Source: Gari tellinella (taxonomy: Eukaryota; Mollusca; Bivalvia; Cardiida; Psammobiidae). Taken from it: a DNA stretch of 64,000 nucleotides. Both the position numbers and the translations under genes were made by a program. The stretch is from assembly GCA_922989275.2 (NCBI GenBank), contig OV277869.1:41710189-41774188 (forward strand), read 5' to 3'. Position 1 is the stretch's first letter, and every line of letters begins with the position of its first letter. Below the pieces are notes generated by a model that ran no database searches, had not been told where the DNA came from, and worked only from the letters and a program-made list of their open reading frames with translations. Shown here piece after piece: positions 1 through 11,107 of the stretch.

Positions 1-799
1 TGATTTAACCTAGTGAACTAATTTTTGACCCGACATGACCCATATTAAAACTTGCCCTCGATATCAATTAGGCAAACATTCAGACCAAGTTGCATAAAAA
101 TCCAATGAGATTTGTAGCCTCTAGAGTATTCACAAGGTTTTTCTATGATTTGACCTAGTGATCTAGTTTTTGAATGGACATGACCTACATTCACTATTGA
201 TCTAGATATCAATGAGGCAAACATTTTGGCCAAGTTTCATGAAGATTGGATTAGATTTGTAGCCTCTAGAGTGTTAAAATGGTTTTCCTATGATTTGACC
301 TAGTGACCTAGTTTTTGACCCGACATGACTCATATTCAAACTTGACCTAGATATCAATTAGGCAAACATTCTGGCCAAGTTGCAATAAAATCCAATGAGA
401 TTTGTAGCCTCTAGAGTGTTCACAAGGTTTTTCTATGATTTGACCTAGTGACCTAGTGTTTGACCAGACTTGACCCACATTCGACCTTGACCTAAATATC
501 ATCAAAACAAACATTGTCATCAAGTTTCATTAAGATCCAATGAGATTTGTAGCCTCTAGAGTGTTCACAAGGTTTTTCTATGATTTGACCTAGTGACCTA
601 GTTTTTGACCAGACATGACCCATATTCAAACTTGGCCTAGATTTCATCAAGACAAACATTGTCATCAAGTTTCATGAAGATCGGATGAAATTTGTAGCCG
701 CTAGAGTGTTCACAACCAATTGTGGACGGACAGACAGAAGACGGACATCCAGCGATCCTAAAAGCTCACCTTGGCACTTCGTGCCAGGTGAGCTAAAAA
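1..799 (+). mobile_element. R-type repeat with five 145-bp tandem units and 3' hairpin
   Basis: Units beginning TGATTTGACCTAGTGA start at 1, 146, 291, 436 and 581, an exact 145-bp step. They are followed by a short GGACGGACAGACAG-like stretch and a terminal hairpin ending in GCTAAAAA. The left end lies outside the window. The same family's 5' end occurs at about 59510. I read it as a non-autonomous interspersed repeat; the superfamily is unclear, and a Helitron-like origin is only a guess from the 3' hairpin. Confidence 0.8.
763..794 (+). other. Terminal hairpin of the first R repeat
   Basis: AGCTCACCTTGGCAC pairs with GTGCCAGGTGAGCT across a TTC loop with one bulged T. The same outer stem (GCTCACC / GGTGAGC) closes the R copies at 2.5, 25.6 and 45.8 kb, but the inner stem differs. 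Confidence 0.8.
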
Positions 800-1477
800 T
801 AAATTAGTTGATCTTTGCCAAAGGTTAGCTCCGCCCTGCCAGGTGAATAAAATCAATCTATACTTGTGATGTGCAAGATATTAGACTGGGGAGGTCAAAC
901 AATTCACTGCAGATTATGACTTGTATATTTCGAGTATGAACAAAATTTGCAGTATTCAAAATATTGACATATTTATATAGGACTTCAGATAAGACGATGA
1001 AACTACATGTATACACATTTTTAAGCATTTTTTTTACATAATGACTCCATCTAATTCTGTATTTTGTCTCAAAGATTCAAATGAGTGGTTGAGTCCGTGA
1101 CAACATAGGGTTTGATGATCGCGAAGAAATACAGATTTTAGCATTTTGAAATACATGTACTCCCGTTATTTTGAAATACGCAGATTAAAGCTTACGACAG
1201 TAAGACACTAGATAAAGTAAGACACTAGATATAACTCTTAACATGCTAGGAGCAAAAGCATGAATACATTTGCAAACAGTTTGAATCTTGATGAGACACT
1301 AGATAACTGGGCATATCTCACCAGGGACCAAATTGTCTGAAAATCTAAAACTAAATGAAAATGATAGTTAAAAAAAATTATATTTCAGGAAAGAAGCAGA
1401 CAACAATTTTAGCATCTATGTCAATATATGCGTTCAAAGACTTTAATCAAGGTTATCATGACAAGACAAGGACAAAC
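800..1477. other. Unassigned AT-rich stretch
   Basis: No gene or clear element. A short duplication (TAAGACACTAGATA) sits near 1200-1230, and a worn piece resembling family E (CATAGGGTTTGATG) lies near 1100-1120. Confidence 0.5.
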
Positions 1478-2563
1478 AAGAGCCCCATGGGGCATAATCG
1501 CTCACCTGAGAATAACTGACAAAATGGAGATAAATATTTATGTCCAGGAAGGGGTCATTTTTTACCCGAGGGGCATAATTTGAACAAAATCTTGTAAGAG
1601 AACCTGTAGATGATTCTATGTGCCCAATATCTAAGATCAGGGTAGTAGGGTTTTAGACAAGAAGATTTTGTAAGTTTCCATTGGAAAAAAATCTATTTTT
1701 AGCACCTGTGACCTACATATGCCACAGACTGAAACCAGTTGAACAAAATAGGTAAAGGATATCCAGAAGTGTCACCATGCTGAATATCAAAGCTCTGGTC
1801 ATATTAGTTTCAGAGAAGAAGACGTTTGAAAATTTCACTATATAACTCTATGTAAAACTGTGACCCCCGGGGCGGGGCCTATTTGACCCCAGGGGCATAA
1901 TTTGAAGTAACTTGATAGAGGACCTATAGGCGATGCTATGTGTCAAATATCTAACATTTATAATGGCCCTTGTAGTTGCGGAGAAGAAGATTTTTAAAGT
2001 TTTCATTGAAAGAATATATTTTTAGCTCCAGTGACCTACATATGCAACCTACCAGAACCATTTGAACAATTTTGGTATAGGTCATCTAGAAGTGCAACCA
2101 TGCCAAATATCAAAGCTCTGGCCATATTAGTTTCAGAGAAAAAGACGTTTGAAAATTTCACTATAGAACTCTATGTAAAACTGTGACCCCCAGGCAGGGC
2201 CAATTTTGACCCCAGGGGCATAATTTGAACAAACTTGATAGAGGACCTGTAGGTGATGCTATGTGCCAAATATCTAAGCTCTGACTATTGCAGTTTTTGA
2301 CAAGAAGATTTTTTAAGATTTCCTTATTTTTTCACTTTGGTTGCCATGGCAACCAGAGTTCTGCATTGTTTTTAATTCTTTGAACAAATTTGAAAGAGCT
2401 TGACCCAAGGAACATTTCTGTAAAGTTTGGTTGAATTCTGTCAAGCGGTATAGGAGAAGATGTCATTTAAAGCAATTGTTAACGACGACGCACAACGCAC
2501 GACGACGGACACAGGGCCATCCCAATAGCTCACCTTGAGCCTTTGGCTCAGGTGAGCTAAAAA
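1478..2563 (+). mobile_element. R-type repeat, AAGAGCCCC subfamily, apparently full length
   Basis: The 5' end carries a GAGCCCCATGGGGC palindrome followed by CGCTCACCTGAG. The 3' end is the inverted complement CTCAGGTGAGC inside a hairpin, then TAAAAA. The body has two ~325-bp units, each holding a phrase like AGCTCTGGCCATATTAGTTT. Sister copies lie at 19683-25621 (interrupted) and 44629-45882. No coding frame is present. Confidence 0.8.
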
Positions 2564-3378
2564 TGGTTTAGCAAAAGGACATCACTACCAAAGTCTCAGC
2601 CGTAAGGAGCTACGTGAATGTCAGTCACAGAGCTTGGCCTCGGAGGTCCCTATAATGAACTCTGAGAATTAATGTTGACAATAGGACTGTGCACTGTAGC
2701 GTGTTCAAGTACCGTATCGATTGCATCAGAAAACGGTAACTTCTCAATATAAAACAGGCTGAAAGTAAAATTAAGTTTCTTGTTTTTATTTAGACCTGGG
2801 CAAAAGCCTGAAAAGTGTTGAACTTTGCATGAGTAACTAACTTTGCATGAGTAATTTGAACAGGCACATGCTGAACCCATCACCACTTAAAACAGGTTGA
2901 AAGTAAAGCAGAATGCTCCTAAAGGAGCATTCTGCTTTAATTTCAATCTGCTTTAAGCTCCCACCTGGAAAGGTACTGGAAATGGGTTGTTACATTTTAT
3001 GTTAAGGGCTCCTTTGCATGGGTACTAACTTTCTTAGTGTATGCATGATTATTTCTTTCTTTCTTTCTTTTAAATCTGCCTCACACCCTCACGGGTAATT
3101 TCGGGCAGTGATAATTCAAAGCCTAAAAGGGAAAAGGCATATTTGTATGGTAGAGAGTTATTAATGGCTGTCGTTGCTTCTTTCCAATGGCAGTTTCTCA
3201 AGGCCTTGGATTTATACACTACCACCTCTTGTCTCCCATGTTTATGAAGAAAAAAACACCTAAATAAATTGCATCCAAATGTACTTTTGGCAGAACCATC
3301 AATTGTCATGAGAGATTATTAATTTAGTGGTAGATTGTTAGCTGCAGTGTGTAATTATTACATTATACTACAGTCCAG
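2564..3378. other. Unassigned, with a free palindromic core and a microsatellite
   Basis: Mostly unrecognised. A ~70-bp palindrome with a B/P-type core (TTAAAACAGG... to CTGCTTTAA) lies at 2887-2956 without recognisable element ends. A short (CTTT)n tract is at 3052-3070. Confidence 0.6.
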
Positions 3379-3831
3379 TTAACTCTTTCCTCCCTGAGAC
3401 TTTAAATGAACAATTCCAGTTTTCATTTTAGTCCTGTCCATTTCTGACTTTTAACCCTTAGCCTGCCAGTCACAACTATAGCTCCATATGCAAACAGCTT
3501 GGATCCGGATGAGACGCCGAGTAACTCGGCGTCTCATCCGGATCCAAGCTGTTTGACACTCGGACAACATATTCAGCAATTTTGAGCAACTTTGAAGCAC
3601 TTTGAAACTTGAAGCAGACGAGAAATATAGCAGACGACAATTTATTTGGCGGGTTAAGGGTTGTTTTTGTCAATGTTTGGCATTATGACAAACAGTGAAG
3701 ACCCTGATCAGAGGGCTCCTTTCGGAGCCCTCTGATCTGGGCCTTCAATGTTTGCACAGGACAAGTGTACTATTCACATGTATACTGTTTGAAAAGACGC
3801 CTATATGTGGGACTAGGGTTCAAAGGGTTAA
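3379..3831 (+). mobile_element. Family A TTAA element (A1), interrupted by a C element
   Basis: TTAA at both ends (3379-3382 and 3828-3831). The palindrome tip is GGCTCCTTTCGGAGCC. A C element sits in the left flank at the internal TTAA of CTTTTAAGGG. Confidence 0.85.
3451..3657 (+). mobile_element. Family C TTAA element (C1) nested in A1
   Basis: Begins TTAACCCTTAGCC and carries the core palindrome around GAGACGCCGAGTAACTCGG. The right end reads GGCGGG-TTAA-GGG and lacks the CTAAGGG seen in C2-C4, as expected if one of two adjacent TAAGGGT heptamers slipped out. Confidence 0.85.
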
Positions 3832-3951
3832 ACTGCCCTGTCAGGATAAAACAGCCTCTTTCCATACCCAATGGGTCCTTCATTCTGGACGAACCATTTC
3901 CTCCATAAAGCTATCAGCCTTAGCCACATTGTGTTCATGTGGAGGAAAGGG
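3832..3951. other. TTAA-bounded spacer
   Basis: Sequence between the TTAA of A1 and the TTAA of B1. Its right end (GGAGGAAAGGG) resembles a family A/B terminus, so it may be an eroded element. Confidence 0.35.
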
Positions 3952-4177
3952 TTAACCCATTACCCCATAAAACGCCTTCTTACACCTTTAATTTATTCCT
4001 TCACTGAAGAATATAGTTCCAATTTACACAGTCAAGAATATGCTCTATAAGAAATGTAGTTTATATCCTAGAAGATGGTAGAAGCGTAAAGCAGGCTGTA
4101 TTCTGCTTTACTTTCAACCTGCTTTTAGTAGTCACATATCTTCAAAACTTGAAACAAGCTATGGGGAAATGGGTTAA
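3952..4177 (+). mobile_element. Family B TTAA element (B1)
   Basis: Starts TTAACCCATTACCCCATA and ends GGGGAAATGGGTTAA. The left arm of the central palindrome is shortened. Another TTAA block (4174-4213) follows directly. Confidence 0.8.
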
Positions 4178-4246
4178 GGCATCCTACAGTGCTTATGGAG
4201 AGAAAAGGGTTAACCAATTCAAGCAAATTATGAGAGAATAGGTGAA

Positions 4247-4496
4247 TTAACTCTTTGAACCCTAGTCCCGCATATAGGCGTCCTTTTCAAACAGTGTTCA
4301 TGTGAATAGTGCACATGTCCTACACAAACAGTGAAGACCCAGATCAGAGGGCTCCGAAAGGAGCCCTCTGATCAGGGTCTTCAATGTTTGTCACAATGCC
4401 AAACATTGACCAAAAAACCCTTAAAAGTCAGAAATGGACTAGACTAAAATGGAAACTGGAATTGTCCATTTAAAGTTTCAGGGAGGAAAGGGTTAA
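4247..4496 (-). mobile_element. Family A TTAA element (A2)
   Basis: 250 bp between TTAAs, reversed relative to A1. Core arms around GGGCTCCGAAAGGAGCCC are near perfect. Confidence 0.9.
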
Positions 4497-4743
4497 ACAG
4501 CTAAATTAGATAAGGTAGAGTAACAAATTACCAACATCTTGTTTTCTGGACTGATCTCAAGAAACTTCAAGTTTTATATCTTCTTTGAAGCCTATAATTT
4601 AATAGTTAGATGTTGTTTTTGTTTTTTTTAATTATCTTCGATTTTCATGAGAAAACATCTCACAATAATTTGTTCAACATTTTTCAATTTTCTATCACTG
4701 TTTATTAAATTTTCTATCTCTGTCATGAAAAATAAAAAAAATA

Positions 4744-4938
4744 CAGTAGAACCTCTCCACTACGACCACTACAAGAAAGCTAATAAAAGACAGATGGCAG
4801 CTGAAAGCAATGTGAAAGTGAAACAGAAAGCTCCTGTAGGAGCTTTCTGTTTCATTTTCACATTGCTTTAAGCAGTCACCTGTCTTAAACAACTAATATG
4901 AGACACAATTTAGTGGTCGTAATAGAGAGGTTCTACTG
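4744..4938 (+). mobile_element. Family F TA-flanked MITE (F1)
   Basis: 195 bp flanked by TA. Terminal inverted repeats read CAGTAGAACCTCTC and GAGAGGTTCTACTG. The centre is an AAAGCTCCTGTAGGAGCTTT palindrome with CAATGTGAAAGTGAAACAG arms. The ends resemble pogo/Tigger (Tc1-mariner) elements. Short frames on both strands here are palindrome translations. Confidence 0.85.
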
Positions 4939-5231
4939 TATATAAAGTTTCCCAAACAACCTGCTACATGAGTTTTACTGGGCATAAATGTGAAGAGTTT
5001 CCTGTAACCCACTGAAGCCTAGCATGAGTACACTCATTCTTTTACAAATATTGTACCTGTGAAAAGTACACTTGTACTAGGCAAACAGTGTAGACCCAGC
5101 TGTGAGTGCTCCTAAAGGATGTCACAGTTCACAGGTAATGCCTATATTCCTTATTTGGATTACTTCTCCTTCTTATAAGAATATGGGTCTTAAAATTAAA
5201 TAAAGGAGCTTTCTGCATTTACTTAAATAGT

Positions 5232-5422
5232 CAGCACCAGATAAGGGTAGTTTTTCAAAAACTTAAATCTTTATTTCTGAATTTAACCCGATAGTGTCAC
5301 TATTCATTTGAATCGTCTCTTCGAGACGATTCTAATGAGTAGTAACACCATAGGATTTGGAGCTAAAAAGAGTGCGAAAATGTTGGATTTGTTGAAATAA
5401 CTACCTCTTATCTGGAGCCCTG
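5232..5422 (+). mobile_element. Family E element (E1)
   Basis: Starts CAGCACCAGATAAG and ends CTTATCTGGAGCCCTG. The core is a CGTCTCTTCGAGACG palindrome. AATAGT flanks both ends, a 6-bp target duplication. Confidence 0.85.
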
Positions 5423-5551
5423 AATAGTGCATTATAGCTGTCACCTGCCTTGAACAACCACAATAAGACTTGGATTTCACACTCATTGAAGAATGACTTT
5501 ATTATAGAGTCTAGAGTGTACTCAGAGATAGTCGCATGTTGGTTTTAACTG

Positions 5552-5737
5552 TCACAACCGTTTTTGCAATGGAAAAGAGCCCAGACATTTTCTAATTTTG
5601 TCCTTTAAATTTCCATCAAACCCTATGTTGTGACCACTCATTTGAATCATCTCGAACCACAGGGTTTGATTGTGGTTTAAAATAAAAATTCCAGAAGAAT
5701 TCTGAGTTATATGGCTTAGACAACCGGAGGGCATCAT
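5552..5737. repeat. Worn family E fragment
   Basis: Pieces of the E core (AACCCTATGTTGTGACCACTC, then ACAGGGTTTGATTG) without recognisable ends. Confidence 0.4.
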
Positions 5738-5881
5738 GGGAAATTACTTCCGACAGGTTGTTAGCCACTATCCAGGGGAGAATTAATTACTTGGCAGCAC
5801 ACAATAAAGTATAAGCCACTTTGAAACAATTACAGTTGGTATCAAACAGGCACAATAGGGCCCCCTCATACCTACCTACTT

Positions 5882-5960
5882 TAATAATAATAATGTCTTT
5901 ATTTACTGAGGCTACACATTTAGGCAAGCCCAATCTTCCATGTGGGCCTCGAACATAGTT
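5882..5960 (-). mobile_element. Retroposon 3' tail (LINE or SINE end)
   Basis: On the minus strand the sequence runs GTAAATAAAGACATTATT and then an ATT microsatellite: an AATAAA-like signal before a short-repeat tail, as in many LINE or SINE 3' ends. The body was not recognised. Confidence 0.45.
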
Positions 5961-6108
5961 GGTATGTATGTGTATATGGACAAGACCTTTCCATGCACAG
6001 AAAATGTTTGACCCCTGTGACCTTGAACTTAGGGCCTGCGTTTAGGTTTCGAAATCTGCGTTTCTTCTCTGAAGCCTATCATTTAATAGTTAGATGTTGT
6101 TGTTTTTT

Positions 6109-6661
6109 CCCGTCGCAGACGGGTCTGTTTTGTATTTTGACCTCAACTCTATGAAACAATTTAACCAATCAGGAATGATCAGAAATCCTGGTCAATGATC
6201 ACGTGCTTGAAATGCAGTACTCTTATCGGCCAATGGCCTAGACTGGCGTTCTGTTATTTTTTCACATCAATCTTGCGAGTGTAAACCTGGCAAAACATTG
6301 AGATGCAGTCTATGTCATCATTTCTAAATTTAGCGTGGATAAGCTCTAAATTTAGCTGTCAAGTCAGAATCTCTCTGGTTAAGTGAATACTGTACAGTGT
6401 TATTCTTTCCCAATAAACCTGTTTACGCTAAAACTATTATTTGCAGTGCAAACAATTTGGAGCCAGGTCAGACGCCGGGTAACCCGGCGTCTGATCAGGC
6501 TCCAAACTGTTTGCCACCAAGATAAACATGAAATATCAGAATTGTCCAAAAGTTGTTCTTTTCTACGTTTTAGTGTTTTGCGTTTGCGTACGTTTGCGTT
6601 TAAACGGGAAAGAATAACAGATTCTCCACTGTACCCCACACAAAACTTTAACCTGCGACGG
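6109..6661. mobile_element. Inverted-repeat insertion with CCGTCGCAG ends
   Basis: CCGTCGCAG at 6110-6118 is inverted as CTGCGACGG at 6653-6661. The flanking DNA (GAAGCCTATCATTTAATAG before, TTATCTTCGATTTTCATGAG after) occurs joined at 4573-4652, so that copy approximates the empty site. A second element (M) sits inside. Confidence 0.5.
6398..6619 (+). mobile_element. Family M MITE with a D-like core
   Basis: Ends TGTTATTCTTTCCC and GGGAAAGAATAACA are exact inverted repeats. The centre (about 6448-6525) is a GCAAACA...GACGCCGGGTAACCCGG palindrome related to the C and D cores, although the ends are unlike theirs. Confidence 0.7.
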
Positions 6662-6743
6662 AATATCTTTTTTAAAGATATTTCTTGTTTTAATTATCTT
6701 CGATTTTCATGAGAAAAATGTGGGCCTCGACTTTATCTATATA

Positions 6744-7103
6744 CAGTGTTCCCTCTCTACAACGACACCCAATGGGAGACACAGAGTGTGTGTGTTGTTT
6801 TGAGTAAGTTGTTATAGGGAGGGAAATTAAGACTTGACTTTCATTTGCAAACAGCTTGAATCCAGTTCAGATGCCGCGTAACGCGGCATCTGATCTGGAT
6901 TCAAGCTGTTTGTCACTTAATTGTCATTATTTTCATTCTATCCAAATGTCCACTTATAATTATGAAACTTTGAGAAAAACAGCAGACGACAAATTTAAGA
7001 AGACAGGATTGCAGCCATGGAAAGGTTGGATATTAATGTCTTGTTTTGGGACCAGTGGCAAGGGTTGTTGTAAGGAGGGAGTCCTTGTAGGGAGGTAGCA
7101 CTG
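6744..7103 (+). mobile_element. TA-flanked pogo-like MITE (N1)
   Basis: TA on both sides. Ends CAGTGTTCCCTCTCTACAA and, inverted, CAGTGCTACCTCCCTACAA. A D-type palindrome is embedded at 6846-6913. A related half-copy lies at about 9868-9948. Confidence 0.7.
6846..6913. repeat. D-type palindromic core inside N1
   Basis: GCAAACAGCTTGAATCC... mirrors to ...GGATTCAAGCTGTTTG with a GCCGCGTAACGCGGC tip. No D termini surround it. Confidence 0.75.
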
Positions 7104-7140
7104 TAGTGAATTAATAGTCTTATCCACAACTCTTTACAAT

Positions 7141-7333
7141 GCTGACTAATTATTTCGTCTGAAACAACTGTTAGTTTGCCATTGTTCTAAAAATACAAAT
7201 TTCTAAATTTTTGTTTTCAAAATCGGGTTAGTGTCAAAGAGTTTGGATCCTGATGAGACGCCGCCTTACGCGGGATCTCATCAGGATTCAAACTATTTGC
7301 AAAGTGGAACATATCCCCCATTAGCATGCATGC
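7141..7333 (+). mobile_element. Worn family D element (D1)
   Basis: Carries the D core (GATCCTGATGAGACGCCGC) and ends GCATGCAAAGAGTTTA, where TTAA has become TTTA. Another worn D fragment follows at about 7405-7565. Confidence 0.6.
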
Positions 7334-7565
7334 AAAGAGTTTATAATGCTCCGGGCAAACTAATATTGTTCAATTAGCGTGGAAATGGGAAATTGACTTG
7401 TATTTGCAAACAGTTTGGATCCAAATCAAACGCAAAGTAATTGTGTGTCTGCTCATGATCGAAATATCTTGCAGCTTTGATAGAAGATCTTGAAATATAC
7501 TTTGGAATGAGATGATTTTAGAATTCTAGCAGATGACAATTTTTACCTATTTCTCAAAGACTGTT

Positions 7566-7755
7566 CAGAGCTCCAGATAAGGGGAGTATTTCAAAAACTA
7601 AAATCTTTTTTTCTGCATTAAACCCTATGGTGTCACTACTCGTTAGAATCGTCTCATCGAGACGATTCTAATGAGTAGTAACACCATAGGATTTGTGCTG
7701 AAATGAGTAAGAAAATGTTGGATATTCAGTTTACTCCCTCTTATTTGGAGCCCTG
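7566..7755 (+). mobile_element. Family E element (E2)
   Basis: CAGAGCTCCAGATAAGG to TTATTTGGAGCCCTG. Flanks ACTGTT / ACTGTA fit a mutated 6-bp duplication. Confidence 0.85.
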
Positions 7756-7990
7756 ACTGTAACAGTTCTTTCTACCTGATAATTAGGAGCCATAAAATCA
7801 ACACATTAGGTGGCTGCTTAAAGAATATGATTTTTTTAAGCTGACTTAGCTCCTTACAGTAGTTTTTCTGCTTTTCTTTCCACCTACTTTTATTTAAACT
7901 CCATATTAGCCTCAAAAGATGTATTACCCCTTCATCCACATACGCATTGCAAACGAATATTCATAGATGCTGCTGAATACAGGTGGGACC

Positions 7991-8060
7991 TTAAAGCAAA
8001 ATGAATGTAAAGCAGAAAGCTCCTTCAGGAGCTTTCTGCTATACATTCATCTTGCTTTAA
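7991..8060. repeat. Free palindromic core (P type)
   Basis: TTAAAGCAAAATGAATG... pairs with ...CATTCATCTTGCTTTAA around an AGCTCCTTCAGGAGCT tip. It resembles the F core but has no F ends nearby. Confidence 0.7.
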
Positions 8061-8413
8061 GCAGCATCCTGATCTAAACAGAGTTTGATATAGATTTGCA
8101 CTATCGCCAGCGTGGAAGAAAAGGTGAAACACTGAAAAAATATCTGAAAAAATTATTCGAGCAATTGACATTTAATAAGCGTTCAAAGGTTAAAAAGACA
8201 GCCAATACATCATCTCTGCTACTGATTCTTCAAAGGTATTCTTGTCTATACAAGCTTTTTACTAAAGTCATCAACACAATCAGCGTAAAATCAATTAGCC
8301 GGTTCCCTGTATGTGATATACTTCCGTAATTATACGCCCAGATCAATACCGCCAACTCTAGAATCTCTACAATATTCCCAGCAGTCAATTGTTGTCTTTT
8401 GACTTTTACAATA

Positions 8414-8618
8414 CAGTAAAACCTCTCTATAACGGCCACTAAAATAAATGCTAATTGGATATGTAAAAGACAGGTGACAGCTGAAAGCAAGGTGACAGTG
8501 AAACAGAAAGCTCCTAGAGGAGCTTTCTGTTTTACTGTCACCTTGCTTTAAGCAGTCACCTGTCATAAACAAAAAACAATTTACACAATTTAGTGGCCGT
8601 TATAGAGAGGTTTTACTG
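8414..8618 (+). mobile_element. Family F TA-flanked MITE (F2)
   Basis: 205 bp between TA dinucleotides, with ends CAGTAAAACCTCTCTATAAC and its inverse. The core is GCAAGGTGACAGTGAAACAG and its mirror. Confidence 0.9.
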
Positions 8619-8941
8619 TATAAGCCTAGCTAGCTTACACAAGATAATTTCAATATAGAACTTAAGATAAAGGTGACTATTTCAAATATCAACTTCCGTA
8701 TGTGACATTTGCTTAAACTTTTGTAGTCCTACTATAATCATTAGGAACGCCTGGAAGCTGTCTTTTTTTAAAACTATTCTCCAGCTACAATATCCACTGC
8801 TTCAAAGTGCATTTATTTTTTTAACTCTTTCAGCACTAAGTAGCTATTTGGGTAATATTGTTCCCTTGTGGATCATTTAAGTTACAAAAACATGGCCCAG
8901 TCCACCTGGAATTCTGGGTAGTTTAATAAATACTGGTCTAA

Positions 8942-9010
8942 TTTAGCAAACGGTGTAAACCCAGATCAGATGGCTCCTACAAGAGCCCTCAATCTGCGTC
9001 TTTACTGTGT
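8942..9010. repeat. Worn family A core
   Basis: AACCCAGATCAGATGGCTCC with a diverged right arm; no termini. Confidence 0.5.
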
Positions 9011-9054
9011 GTTAATGTAACATGAAGTTTTTCGGTTTTGTTGTTCAGAATTTA

Positions 9055-9288
9055 AACCCTCAGAATTCATGAAGTTCATGAACTTTGAGGTTCATGCATC
9101 CTATGAATTCATAAAGTTAATGAACTTTGATGTCATACAACCTAGGAATTTATTAATTTCATGAACTTTGATGCTCATGAAATTTATGTATTTATGAAGT
9201 TCATGAATTTTGAAATTGTCTAAGTTGTTGTTCATGTATATTTATAAGCAATTTCATGAACTATTCATGAAATTCTTGCTAGGGTACA
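9055..9288 (+). mobile_element. Family L MITE built of TTCATGAACTTTGA repeats
   Basis: The phrase TTCATGAACTTTGA recurs at least four times in both orientations. The outer ends (ACCCTCAGAATTCATGAA and TTCATGAAATTCTTGCTAGGGT) are inverted. Confidence 0.5.
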
Positions 9289-9503
9289 GGTGAAGGGTTT
9301 AAAATATAGTTCACTTGAAAACAAGAAGTCTTGTTGTTGAAAAATTATCAAAATGTTGTTTCTATATAATTATCTAAATCATGACTTTGACTTATTTACA
9401 TTGCTATCAAAGTACAATCTATTAATAGATTAGTAGATTTATAAAATATTTTGAATCTGGCTATCCATCAAAATTATGACAGTTTATGATTCTCATGCAT
9501 TTA

Positions 9504-9718
9504 TTAACTCTTTGCATACATTTCTGCAACAATTGTTGTCTGCTACATTTCTGAGAATAGAATTTTCTCAATTTATTTTCAAAACAGGGTCAGCGTGTCA
9601 AACAGTTTGGATCCTGATGAGACACCGCATTACCTGGCATCTCATCAGGATCCAGACTGTTTGAAAAGGTTATCACTACTGTGGCAATCATATCGGCCAC
9701 TAGCATGGTAAATGTTAA
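9504..9718 (+). mobile_element. Family D TTAA element (D2)
   Basis: TTAACTCTTTGCATAC at left, TTAA at right, with core ATCCTGATGAGACACCGC and its mirror. A truncated E end (CAGGGCTCCAGATAAG) follows at about 9746. Confidence 0.8.
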
Positions 9719-10210
9719 CGTTTTCATTCTGATTACAAAATCAGGGCTCCAGATAAGAGAAAAATAATACGCTTTTAAAAAATAATACCCTTCTCAACAA
9801 AGTGTGTTAAATGTGCATTTAAAGCAGCGTCTGATCTTGATTCAAGCTATTTGCAAAAGTAAGCAAATTTCCCTTCCTATAGCGACTCCCTCCGAAAAAC
9901 ACACACATTGTTTTCTCCAATTGTGGGTTGTAGAGAGCGCTGTACATTATAAAATATCATATTTGCTACTTTATATCTTTTGCTTCATTTTGACTGCCAA
10001 AAAATGGTTGCCATGGCACACTATAAAGTCTTGCTCTTTACAGTAGCCTGCAGGAGACAGTAATTTCTGTCATGTTTAAATGGCTGTAGGTCCTAGAGGT
10101 ATAATCTCTCCAAGACAACTGGTGATTAACTGGTTAGTTACCTTCTAGCAATGAGATGTTCTTTCCTCTCAATTTCCTATAAACCCATATCTCCTGCTGA
10201 ATAGCATATA

Positions 10211-10405
10211 CAGTCAAACTTCAATATCTCGAACTCGCTTGGCTCGAACTATCCGATTTATTGACACATGAACTACAGTATTTCATGTTCGGTTCAGTCG
10301 AACATACCTCGTTTTTTCAAAGTTAAAACGTGGCTTTGCCATGTTTTAACTTTGAAATATGGGTATGTTCAACTAAACCGACATTGAGATATTGAAGTTC
10401 GACTG
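10211..10405 (+). mobile_element. Family G MITE, pogo-like
   Basis: CAGTCAAACTTCAATATCTC at left and its inverse at right, with an inner AGTTAAAACGTGG palindrome. The left neighbour is TA but the right is CA. Confidence 0.7.
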
Positions 10406-10510
10406 CACATGCATATAAAACAATGCAGGATATGAATATATCTATCATCTGTTCTATTAAATCGGCTAATAAAATAAGAAACAGTTATGGCGTCAGTAAA
10501 ATTAAATACG

Positions 10511-10577
10511 AAAACAGTGCAGACCCTGATCAGACAGCTCCTGCAGGAGCTGTCTGATCTGGGTCTACACTGTTTTT
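10511..10577. repeat. Isolated perfect-looking A-type core
   Basis: AAACAGTGCAGACCCTGATC... mirrors to ...GATCTGGGTCTACACTGTTT around GCTCCTGCAGGAGC, with no family A ends on either side. Confidence 0.75.
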
Positions 10578-10782
10578 AAAGCGTCAATATATGCTACAGT
10601 ACTAGCAGGAGTAAAGTTTAGGTTCTGTATAATATCAATTACCCCTTGGCTGCACCGCACCTTTCTATGTTACTTGCGTGATCAAACATTGCATCTTTTC
10701 CAGGCAACTTTTTCAGCTTACATCGAGTCCCATTCTTCTCTCAAAACCCATTAATATATTGATATTGCAACTGATTTCCAAT

Positions 10783-11063
10783 CCCCTGTGAACATTTTTC
10801 AATTTTTTTAGAATATTCATGAATTTTAATTGGCTGCTTCTAGAACAGTTACTGTTCTTTAGCTTAAAGAATTACTTTACACATTCTACTAAGGGAGTTC
10901 AAGATCTGATGTAATTCCAGAACAAAGATTCTAAAGCCATCAAATTTCTAGATTGTTTGCAGAATATTCATGAAGGTTAAATGGCTGCTTCTAGAATTGT
11001 TCATAAATATTCAAGAAATTATCTGGAATAGTTTTAGAATAATTCAATACCTTCCCAGACGGG
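10783..11063 (+). mobile_element. Family K element (K1)
   Basis: Shares with 54845-55084 the phrases AGAATATTCATGAA, AATGGCTGCTTCTAGAA and AATTCAATACCTTCC. The ends are CCCCTGTGAACA and, inverted, CCCGTCTGGGAAGG. Confidence 0.55.
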
Positions 11064-11107
11064 ATGCCCATTCTGGACAATTTCATTTGATATTTACAAA
11101 GGTGATC

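Noticed and set aside
1..799. Satellite DNA
   Set aside because: The tandem block ends in an R-type tail and hairpin, so it is the body of an interspersed element.
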